Assembly: GCA_029934215.1 (NCBI GenBank)
Contig: JAOZMR010000029.1
Coordinates: forward strand, 1-16,687
DNA length: 16,687 nucleotides
DNA from: Pontiellaceae bacterium
Lineage (GTDB): Bacteria; Verrucomicrobiota; Kiritimatiellia; Kiritimatiellales; Tichowtungiaceae
Reading direction: 5' to 3'
Numbering within the stretch: the stretch's first letter is position 1; every line of letters begins with the position of its first letter. The translations under genes were made by a program, and so were the position numbers. The notes below the pieces were generated by a model. The model searched no databases. It saw nothing but the letters and a program-made list of their open reading frames with translations, and had not been told where the DNA came from. Shown in pieces: positions 8,812 through 15,332 of the stretch.

Positions 8812-10620
8812 TCAACGCCCCCGGCTTTCGTTATATTGCTCTTCCTGGCGCACTTCCATCTCCCGTTTCTTTCCCTCCAGCTCCTCATGCTGGACCTCCA
8901 TCTCTTGACCCTTTTGCTGTAACTCCTCGTTGGCAACCCTCAACTCCTCCTGTTGAGCCTGAAGCTCCTCGGCTTGAACCTGACTCTCCTCCAGCATCGT
9001 TTGCATCCGCTCTCGGGAATTCGTGGAATTGATCGCAATCGCAATACCATTTACGGCTTGGTCAAGAAACTCCAGTTGCAGATCGGTGAAGGGGCGTAGC
9101 GAGCCCAGCTCGATCACTCCATTCACTTCACCCTCATACAACACAGGAACGCACAGAATACTATCCGGAAGAATCTCACCCACAGCCGAGGTAATCGTCA
9201 TGCTATTTTTCGGCACATTTTTCAGAAGAATTCTCTTTTTACCTTGAGCCGCCTGCCCAATCAGCCCCTCGCCAAACCCGAATTCGGTAGCCGCGCCGGG
9301 CCGAGCCTTGTATGCATAGCTTCCCGACAGCGTCAAACAAGACCGCTCCGAATTAACCAGCGATAATGTTCCGACCTGAACATCAAGATAGCGAGCGATA
9401 TAAGCGATCACATCTCCACAAAGCGTGGAAAGATCCTTGCGCCCACGCATCGCATCAGCGAGCCCAGCGAGGCCCGTCTTAAGCCAATTCTGCTCGCTAG
9501 TCCTATCCGCCTCTTGCAAATGATCCGCCATATCGTTGAACGCAAGGGCCAAAGCCCCCACTTCATCGTCAGTTTGAATATCCGTTCGAGCCGTCAAATC
9601 CCCATCCGTGAACCTGCGAACCGCATCCTGAATGTCAACAATCGGGCGAGAAATACTCCGACCCAAAACAATCGATATTAAAACAACCACAAAAGCGATA
9701 GCAATAGTAGTCAAAAACATACTTCGAAAAATAGCACGAATCGGAGAATAAACATCCACCAGATCGCGTTTCGCAACAAACCCCCATCCCGTTTCTGGGA
9801 TATGCGTATATGCGGCAAGAACCTTTTCGCCACGATAATCCAGCCCCTCGACAACGCCGGTCTCTCCGGCAGCACCTCGCACGGCTGGTTCAGCGGAGAT
9901 CTTAAACTTCAAAACGGCATCCTCTTTCCATCGCAAAGCATTCAGTGCAAAACAATCCTTATTCACAATCAGCGTCTCGCCCGTATCACCCATACCCGTC
10001 CGCTCTTCAATCAACGGATAAAGATCCTCTTCCAAATCGATCCTCGCAACCAGCACGCCAACAATATGTTCACCCTCATGCTTCAAACAAAAGATCGGGG
10101 TAGAAAACGTCATTGAAGGAGCCTGCAGCGTCTCTGAAAAATACACATCCCTAATATACGTCTCCCTCGTACGGATGGGTTCCGTCAAATAAAGATCCGT
10201 CTTCTTACAGACACCTTCCCGCGTCGAATCCGTACTGATTACAACCTTACCGCTGAACGCGTTAATAATAAAAACTTCAGTATACGCATTGTAATTATCC
10301 AAATACCGTTGCAAAAGATTTCGTGCCTTTGAGACAGTCGCGGGATCCAGTTTTGCATCAGTTTCTGCAAAAACATCCTCCAAAGCTCTAATATCAGAAT
10401 TCCACGCAACCACTTTCAAATCGCCATTCCGCTCATCGAACCAGTGCGACAACTTCACAAGATTCAGGTCGCGAACCATCTGTAGGTTATCAAACCCCTG
10501 ATGTCGCAAGGCGTATGACCGATGAAAATAAATAACCGTAACAGCCGTCGCCAGCGACAACAGCGTCACAAGAAGAAACCAAAAAACCAAGCGAGTCCTC
10601 AAACTCTTAAACTTCAGCAT
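8812..10620 (-). CDS. Membrane Cache-HAMP-GAF sensor lacking a kinase domain
   Basis: The ATG at 10620 is chosen because GGAGGTGA lies 5 nt before it and the protein then begins with a short basic tail and TM1 (about 10-31). This gives 602 residues. An extracellular double-Cache region (about 35-295) includes VVISTDSTREG and YTHIPETGWGFVAKRD, and ends at TM2 (300-321). A HAMP domain (about 320-372) has RPIVDIQDAVRRFTDGDLTART. A GAF domain (about 385-535) and an E/Q-rich coiled coil (540-600, EELQAQQEELRVANEEL) end the protein. The GAF plus coil closely matches the same segment of the downstream hybrid kinase, but the chain stops where the H-box would begin. There is no His phosphosite or ATPase domain. 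It probably signals by pairing with the downstream kinase or through its coil. The architecture is clear; the role is inferred. Confidence 0.88.
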   Translation of the reverse strand: MLKFKSLRTRLVFWFLLVTLLSLATAVTVIYFHRSYALRHQGFDNLQMVRDLNLVKLSHWFDERNGDLKVVAWNSDIRALEDVFAETDAKLDPATVSKARNLLQRYLDNYNAYTEVFIINAFSGKVVISTDSTREGVCKKTDLYLTEPIRTRETYIRDVYFSETLQAPSMTFSTPIFCLKHEGEHIVGVLVARIDLEEDLYPLIEERTGMGDTGETLIVNKDCFALNALRWKEDAVLKFKISAEPAVRGAAGETGVVEGLDYRGEKVLAAYTHIPETGWGFVAKRDLVDVYSPIRAIFRSMFLTTIAIAFVVVLISIVLGRSISRPIVDIQDAVRRFTDGDLTARTDIQTDDEVGALALAFNDMADHLQEADRTSEQNWLKTGLAGLADAMRGRKDLSTLCGDVIAYIARYLDVQVGTLSLVNSERSCLTLSGSYAYKARPGAATEFGFGEGLIGQAAQGKKRILLKNVPKNSMTITSAVGEILPDSILCVPVLYEGEVNGVIELGSLRPFTDLQLEFLDQAVNGIAIAINSTNSRERMQTMLEESQVQAEELQAQQEELRVANEELQQKGQEMEVQHEELEGKKREMEVRQEEQYNESRGR

Positions 10621-10621
10621 C

Positions 10622-11005
10622 CTATTCACCTCCATTTTGCAACACCTGATCGACCACCTGCAACAACAGCTCTCCGCCCACCGGCTTAACAAGCAGCCTA
10701 CAATTCTCCTCCTCCGCCAACGTCCGCAATCCGTCGCCAAGCTGGCACTCACCCGACATCAAAACAAAAGACGTCGTAGAACTCTTCGACAACACCTCAC
10801 GTATCAACACCTCACCATCTCCATCCGGGAGCCAAAAATCTGTGATCACCAAATCATAATCCTCTTGAGAAAACAGCGCACGCGCTTCCCCCAAATCCGC
10901 AGCCGTATCCACAAGAAACTGTCGACGTTCAAGGATGTGCCGAAACGTCCTCAGAATAATCGGTTCATCATCAACCAAAAGCACCTTAACCTGTTTCCCT
11001 CTCAT
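10622..11005 (-). CDS. Stand-alone receiver-domain response regulator
   Basis: The 127-residue protein is a single CheY-like receiver with no output domain. It has the acidic pair in LLVDDEP (Asp12/Asp13), phosphoacceptor Asp56 (VITDFWLPDGDG), Ser84 at the switch Thr/Ser position and Lys107 in LLVKPVGG. The length matches single-domain regulators. It overlaps the upstream kinase gene by 4 nt (ATGA) with GAGGGG before the start, so the two are probably produced together as a cognate pair. With no effector domain, it probably acts by protein contact or as a phosphate shuttle to other kinases of the operon. The stop is one base before the next start. Confidence 0.92.
   Translation of the reverse strand: MRGKQVKVLLVDDEPIILRTFRHILERRQFLVDTAADLGEARALFSQEDYDLVITDFWLPDGDGEVLIREVLSKSSTTSFVLMSGECQLGDGLRTLAEEENCRLLVKPVGGELLLQVVDQVLQNGGE
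10626..10633 (-). promoter_or_regulatory. Strong ribosome binding site setting the sensor start
   Basis: GGAGGTGA on the minus strand lies 5 nt before the ATG at 10620. It overlaps the last codons of the receiver gene. It decides the start of the Cache-HAMP-GAF sensor over longer readings of the same frame, which would run inside the receiver gene. Confidence 0.75.
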
Positions 11006-11784
11006 ACAATCCCCTCAGACGAATCCGCAACCGGAAAAAACAAACTAAAAACCGACCCCTGCCCTACCACACTAGAAACCTCCATCCACCCGCGATGCTT
11101 CTCAACAATATCAAACACCATCGCCAACCCCAGCCCAGTCCCCTTATCCCGTTCTTTCGTTGTAAAAAACGGCTCAAACAAACGCTCCCGCACATCATCA
11201 CTCATCCCCGTACCCACATCGGAAACACAAACACAAACATACCGCCCGGCACTCGCCCCGGGCACATCAGGCACAGTCCGCTCATCAAAACAAACCTCAG
11301 AAAGCACCAGACCAACACGTCCACCATCGGGCATCGCATCACGAGCATTCACGCAGAGATTCATCACAACTTGCTCAATTTGAGAAGCGACAGCAGAAAC
11401 AAGAGGAACCGGCGTAGACTCGCTAAAATCCAAATGAACCTGCTTCCCAAGCAATCGCTGCAACATCTTCTGCTGCACAGAAATAAGCTGAAACAAATCC
11501 ACCGCAGAAAACACCTCAGCATCATTACGACTAAACGAAAGCAACTGACGAGTCAACTCACCGCCCCGGTGAGCCTCATCACGAATATCCTGCACACACT
11601 GAAGCTGCTCCTCTGCGTCAACCCCGCCCATCAGAACCATATCGCACAAACCAAAAATCCCTTGCAAAATATTATTAAAATCATGAGCCACCCCGCCCGC
11701 CAACCGCCCCAACGCAGTCATCTTCTGGAGATGGCGAAACTGCTCCTCCTCCATAAAGTCAGCAATCGAATTCTCACCCTTCAT
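11002..11784 (-). CDS. Small soluble histidine kinase without sensor domain
   Basis: The 260-residue protein is almost only a kinase core. A short N-terminal helix (FMEEEQFRHLQKMTALGRL) leads to H-box His34 (GGVAHDFNN). The N-box has Asn146 (NLCVNARDAMPDGG), the G1 box Asp189 (SDVGTGM) and the G2 box GTGLGL (215-220). It has no membrane segment, PAS or GAF domain, so its input must come from a partner. It belongs to the same kinase subfamily as the two proteins at the far end of the operon. GGAGGGAGAG precedes the start, which overlaps the acyltransferase stop by 4 nt. The receiver encoded immediately downstream is its likely partner. Confidence 0.92.
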   Translation of the reverse strand: MKGENSIADFMEEEQFRHLQKMTALGRLAGGVAHDFNNILQGIFGLCDMVLMGGVDAEEQLQCVQDIRDEAHRGGELTRQLLSFSRNDAEVFSAVDLFQLISVQQKMLQRLLGKQVHLDFSESTPVPLVSAVASQIEQVVMNLCVNARDAMPDGGRVGLVLSEVCFDERTVPDVPGASAGRYVCVCVSDVGTGMSDDVRERLFEPFFTTKERDKGTGLGLAMVFDIVEKHRGWMEVSSVVGQGSVFSLFFPVADSSEGIV

Positions 11785-12473
11785 ACCAACTCTCCCTCCA
11801 AATTATCACCAAAAACCTCTCGCCGAACCTCTCGGGCCGGCACACCAAAAGCAGTCACACCATCCGCAAAACTCCGCGTCACCACGCTACCCATCCCAAT
11901 CGTACACCCCGCCCCGATCTCCACCCCCTGGCGAATCACAGCACGCGCCCCAACAAACGACGCCTCTCCAACCAAAACCTGCCCGGCAAGACAAGCACCA
12001 GAAGCCACATGCGCATGAGCACCAACCACGCACCGATGCTCCACAATCGCACCACTATTAACAATCGCATTCCCGCCGACAACCGCCCCCGCACCAACAA
12101 CCGCCCCCGCCAAAACCTGCGCACCCGGATGAATCACAGCCGACGGAGAAACCATCGCCGACGGATGAACCACCGTAAAAGGCAGAAGCCCACACTCCAC
12201 AGCCAGCTCAAACAACCGCTTACGCACCGGAGCATAGCCGACCGACCCAACAGACACAGCAAAATGCGTAACCCCCTTTGCCCTCACATCCGGCAACAAA
12301 CAGTCATCACCAATCACATTCAGCCCACCCGATAGACCCTCTAATCGATCACCAGACTGGGCGCACGCATCAAGAAACCCATACACATCACCAACACCAG
12401 ACAGCCGCACCGCATCAACAACAGACGCAGCATGACCGCCCGCACCAAGAAAAATGACAAGAGGAGTGTTCAT
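11781..12473 (-). CDS. NeuD/PglD-like sugar O/N-acyltransferase (left-handed beta-helix)
   Basis: The ATG at 12473 gives 230 residues starting directly with the nucleotide-binding strand VIFLGAGGHAASVVDAV (6-22), typical of the NeuD/PglD family; a TTG 10 codons upstream is less likely. Residues about 100-215 are hexapeptide repeats (HPSAMVSPSAVIHPGAQV, VVGAGAVVGGNAIV). The histidine in IVEHRCVVG (His146) is at the expected catalytic-base position. The C-terminus FGVPAREVRRE is also typical. Family members transfer acetyl groups from acetyl-CoA to amino or hydroxyl groups of surface sugars such as sialic acid or UDP-4-amino sugars. No sugar-biosynthesis neighbours are visible here, so the substrate is unknown. 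It heads the signalling operon and shares a 4-nt overlap with the kinase gene. Confidence 0.88.
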   Translation of the reverse strand: MNTPLVIFLGAGGHAASVVDAVRLSGVGDVYGFLDACAQSGDRLEGLSGGLNVIGDDCLLPDVRAKGVTHFAVSVGSVGYAPVRKRLFELAVECGLLPFTVVHPSAMVSPSAVIHPGAQVLAGAVVGAGAVVGGNAIVNSGAIVEHRCVVGAHAHVASGACLAGQVLVGEASFVGARAVIRQGVEIGAGCTIGMGSVVTRSFADGVTAFGVPAREVRREVFGDNLEGELV

Positions 12474-12485
12474 ACAAGACCCCAA

Positions 12486-12513
12486 GTAATAGCAGAAAAC
12501 CAAAACGAATCAA
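12486..12513 (-). promoter_or_regulatory. Candidate promoter of the signalling operon
   Basis: On the minus strand, TTGATT (12508-12513) and TATTAC (12486-12491) are spaced by 16 bp, resembling sigma-70 boxes. The expected transcript start falls only about 6 nt before the acyltransferase ATG. The match is moderate. Confidence 0.35.
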
Positions 12514-12559
12514 GATTCAACCCACCCATGTGATGTGCTAATTTTTCTCACACAAGCGC

Positions 12560-12574
12560 TTCCAACCTCTGGAA
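12560..12574. repeat. Intergenic copy of the TTCCAA-N3-TTGGAA palindrome (one mismatch)
   Basis: TTCCAACCTCTGGAA lies between the two divergent promoters, with one base off the symmetric consensus. Its place in the shared 169-bp gap would suit a regulator acting on both operons, but the same element is also frequent inside genes. Confidence 0.6.
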
Positions 12575-12606
12575 AAACGTTTTATGGGAAGACAGGTGTT
12601 CTGTAT

Positions 12607-12635
12607 TTGCCGTAGAAGATGCGTTCGTGTACGCT
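12607..12635 (+). promoter_or_regulatory. Candidate promoter of the ligase-peptidase-serpin operon
   Basis: TTGCCG (12607-12612) and TACGCT (12630-12635) are separated by 17 bp. The predicted start site falls at or next to the ATG at 12643, and no Shine-Dalgarno sequence stands before that ATG, so a leaderless message is possible. The -10 box is imperfect. Confidence 0.35.
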
Positions 12636-12642
12636 ACCTACT

Positions 12643-14178
12643 ATGAAACTGAAATCCCTTCCCTTCCATTTCCACGAGGCTGCGCAGAAATTTGCACATC
12701 GCCCTGCTATTGTTACTCCTGAACAGACCATTTATTACTCTGAACTCGACGCACAATCCGATGCGATTGCTGCAGGTTTGATCGCTAAAGGCACAAAACC
12801 TGGCGATCACATTGGGCTATACGGAATCAACAGTTCGGAATTTGTCGCCATATATCTAGCCATCCAAAAAACAGGCGCAGTGGTCGTTCCAATCAACCTA
12901 CTACTCAACCCGAAAGAGGTTGCATGGATTCTCAACGACGCGGACGTGACACGACTCTTCTACTTTGCTCCGTTCGCCAAAGCCGTTGACAGCATCCGCG
13001 AAAACCTTCCAAACATTGGAAACTTCATCTGCGTTGAAAAAGAACTTCCATCCCTCCTTCAATCGGAAATCGGGACAATTCAACTAGAAAAGCAACTCTC
13101 CATCCCCCCCACATCAGTCGCCGTGATCATTTACACATCGGGCACAACCGGACACCCGAAAGGGGCCATGCTCACGCACGCAAACTTAGTGAGCGATGCG
13201 CTTGCCGCTGGTGAAGCCATGAAGCTTCGTCCGAAAAACGAACGTTTTCTTGTCGTCCTACCCATGTTTCATGCGTTCGCATCGATGGCCGGAGTGCTGA
13301 TCCCTCTGCTACACGGTGCATCACTTGTTCCGGTTCCAAAATTCGACCCAACGCTAACAGCCGAAACAATCGATGCAACAGACGCGACCATTTTCCTCGG
13401 CGTACCGAGCATGTACAACCTACTATTGCGACTTCCAGAAAAACACATACCCGCCATCCAAAAGCTCCGCTTCTGCGTCTCTGGCGGCGCGGCGATGCCC
13501 GCCGAAATCATGAAGCAGTTCGAGGATCGCTTCGGCGTACTCATCTACGAAGGCGACGGTCCAACAGAATGCGCGCCAGTCACCTGCTTTAACCCCATCG
13601 AAGGAAAACGCAAGCCGCTATCCGTCGGGCTAGCGATACCTGGGGTTGAAATGAAAATTATGGACGAGGACGGGAACGAAAAGCCGACCAACGAACCTGG
13701 CGAAATCTGCGTACGCGGTCCCAACGTAATGAAAGGCTACTGGAAGCAACCAGAAGAAACAGCAAAATCATTTTTCGGCGAATGGTTCCGCACGGGCGAC
13801 ATCGGCACCGAGGACGAAGAACACTACTTCTACATCGTCGACCGCATCAAAGATATGGTGATCGTAAACGGGATGAATGTTTACCCGCGCATCGTTGAAG
13901 AAATCCTCTACAAACACCCAGCCATTCACGAGGCAGCAGTGATTGGTCAGCCAAACCGATTGCACGGCGAAGTGCCAATTGCATACATTACGCTCAACGC
14001 AGGCTTCCAAACCTTGGAAAAAGAAATTCGCGCATTCTGCTTTGAGCATCTCGGGAAACATGAAATTCCAAAAAAAATCATCTTTCTCGACAAACTACCC
14101 AAAAACGCGGCCGGCAAAATTGTAAAACGCGAATTACGCAAACAAGGCGAAGTCGAACGAGGAATTCCAAATGAATGA
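12643..14178 (+). CDS. AMP-forming acyl-CoA ligase (long- or medium-chain fatty acid type)
   Basis: The 511-residue enzyme belongs to the ANL superfamily. It activates a carboxylic acid with ATP and then forms a CoA thioester. I choose the ATG at 12643, where family homology begins; an in-frame ATG at 12619 would add eight unlikely residues. The phosphate loop is YTSGTTGHPKGA (164-175). IYEGDGPTECAPV (301-313) is the A5 region, with EGDGPTE rather than the common GYG-TE. WFRTGD has Asp386, DRIKDMVIVNGMNVYP (400-415) is the hinge, and NAAGKIVKREL carries the catalytic Lys492. The length is normal. It overlaps the peptidase gene by 8 nt and heads the three-gene operon. The acyl substrate cannot be fixed from sequence; fatty acids are most likely. 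Two perfect TTCCAA-N3-TTGGAA palindromes lie inside the gene. Confidence 0.9.
   Translation: MKLKSLPFHFHEAAQKFAHRPAIVTPEQTIYYSELDAQSDAIAAGLIAKGTKPGDHIGLYGINSSEFVAIYLAIQKTGAVVVPINLLLNPKEVAWILNDADVTRLFYFAPFAKAVDSIRENLPNIGNFICVEKELPSLLQSEIGTIQLEKQLSIPPTSVAVIIYTSGTTGHPKGAMLTHANLVSDALAAGEAMKLRPKNERFLVVLPMFHAFASMAGVLIPLLHGASLVPVPKFDPTLTAETIDATDATIFLGVPSMYNLLLRLPEKHIPAIQKLRFCVSGGAAMPAEIMKQFEDRFGVLIYEGDGPTECAPVTCFNPIEGKRKPLSVGLAIPGVEMKIMDEDGNEKPTNEPGEICVRGPNVMKGYWKQPEETAKSFFGEWFRTGDIGTEDEEHYFYIVDRIKDMVIVNGMNVYPRIVEEILYKHPAIHEAAVIGQPNRLHGEVPIAYITLNAGFQTLEKEIRAFCFEHLGKHEIPKKIIFLDKLPKNAAGKIVKRELRKQGEVERGIPNE
13007..13021. repeat. Perfect TTCCAA-N3-TTGGAA palindrome in the ligase gene
   Basis: The spacer is ACA. 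It is read in the ligase frame as part of NLPNIGN, so the site sits in phase LPNIG rather than FQxLE. Confidence 0.85.
14005..14019. repeat. Perfect TTCCAA-N3-TTGGAA palindrome in the ligase gene
   Basis: The spacer is ACC. It is read in frame as Phe-Gln-Thr-Leu-Glu, near the C-terminal domain of the ligase. Confidence 0.85.
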
Positions 14179-15331
14179 AACCGAAGCCATTAAAAATCTA
14201 ATGCAACTACTTGCAACCCCAGGTCCAAGCGGCGGAGAAGGTCCAGTCGCAGAACTCATAAAAACACAACTTCTCGAAGCAGGCGCACAACCCGACTGGT
14301 TCTCCTACGCAGGAAAAACACGCCTCCCAAAACACTTCGAAATCGGCAACCTAATCGTAAAAATCCCAGGAACCCAAAACACTCCACGGATCATGTTCTC
14401 GGCCCACCTCGACACCGTCCCGATTTGCCAAGGCGCAATCCCCGTCAGAAACGGCGACACAATTACACCAAAAGGAAACACCGGACTCGGCGGCGACAAT
14501 CGAGCATCCGTTGCAACAATCGTAACAATGGCGCAGACAATCCTACAAAAAAACCTACCCCACCCACCGATCACACTCCTCTTCACCGTCGGCGAAGAAA
14601 ACGGACTACACGGCGCCAAAGCATTTAACCTATCCGACGGCGGAAACCCAACAATGTGCTTCAACATCGACGGAAGCGGAGAACGCGGCGGCGTGATCGG
14701 CGCGGTCGGCGCAATCCGCTGGACCGCAAAAATACACGGCAAAAGCGTTCACGCCGCAGTAAACCCAGAAGGCGGAATCTCCGCAGCAATCATTGCCGCA
14801 AACGCGATAACCGACGCAACAGCAAACGGCTATTTCGGGCGAATCAAAAAAGGCACCATCCAAGGCACAGCAAACATCGGCTCGCTCAACGGCGGCGAAG
14901 CAGACAACCAAGTCATGGACGCTCTCGCAATAACCGGCGAATGCCGAAGCCACTGCGAAACCTCGCTCGAAAAAATCTCCAATGCCTGGAAAACCGCATT
15001 CCAACTCGCGGCAAGCAAACTCACCAATGCAGACGGCGAATCCGGATCGGTTGAATTCAACATAAAAAGCGACTACCGAGCATTTAAACTCGAAGAAAAC
15101 GCCCCCGTAGTGACTCGCTTCCTAGAAGCCGCGCCGAAAGCAGGACGCCCCGCCAAAGTTCAAATCATCGACGCAGGACTCGACGCAAACATACTGAACG
15201 AAAAAGGGATCCCAACCCTAACATTCGATGCAGGAAACCACGACGCGCACTCACTAACCGAATCGGTACACATCCCACGCTACATTAACGCCTGCAAACT
15301 AGCGATCGCCCTAGCGACTGCGGAAATTTAA
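14171..15331 (+). CDS. M20-family metallopeptidase, peptidase T-like
   Basis: The 386-residue protein resembles peptidase T-like aminopeptidases, which use two metal ions to remove N-terminal residues from short peptides. Visible elements are SAHLDTVP with metal ligands His79 and Asp81, GLGGDNRA with bridging Asp109, GEENG with catalytic Glu142 and ligand Glu143, Asp167 in FNIDGSG, and a C-terminal His in NHDAHSLTESV (His360 is the likely ligand). The dimerisation (lid) domain is about 175-290. No signal peptide is seen, so it acts in the cytoplasm. The ATG overlaps the ligase stop by 8 nt, with GAGGA upstream. Whether it takes tripeptides or another amide substrate is not decidable; M20 members are often mis-assigned. 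Confidence 0.88.
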   Translation: MNETEAIKNLMQLLATPGPSGGEGPVAELIKTQLLEAGAQPDWFSYAGKTRLPKHFEIGNLIVKIPGTQNTPRIMFSAHLDTVPICQGAIPVRNGDTITPKGNTGLGGDNRASVATIVTMAQTILQKNLPHPPITLLFTVGEENGLHGAKAFNLSDGGNPTMCFNIDGSGERGGVIGAVGAIRWTAKIHGKSVHAAVNPEGGISAAIIAANAITDATANGYFGRIKKGTIQGTANIGSLNGGEADNQVMDALAITGECRSHCETSLEKISNAWKTAFQLAASKLTNADGESGSVEFNIKSDYRAFKLEENAPVVTRFLEAAPKAGRPAKVQIIDAGLDANILNEKGIPTLTFDAGNHDAHSLTESVHIPRYINACKLAIALATAEI

Positions 15332-15332
15332 A

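Noticed and set aside
8812..8936. The kinase-less sensor and the hybrid kinase as one gene broken by a frameshift
   Set aside because: The downstream gene begins with its own ATG and a full multi-helix membrane domain, and has its own GAF and coil. Joining the frames would place membrane helices after the coil, so two separate genes fit better.
11095..12018. Plus-strand open frame of about 300 codons opposite the small kinase and acyltransferase
   Set aside because: Its His/Asn/Arg/Thr-rich translation has no domain. It results from the strong C/A bias of the plus strand and overlaps two clear genes.
14977..14991. A further palindrome copy CTCCAATGCCTGGAA in the peptidase gene
   Set aside because: It has two mismatches to the consensus, which is too weak to count with the others, though it may be an eroded copy.
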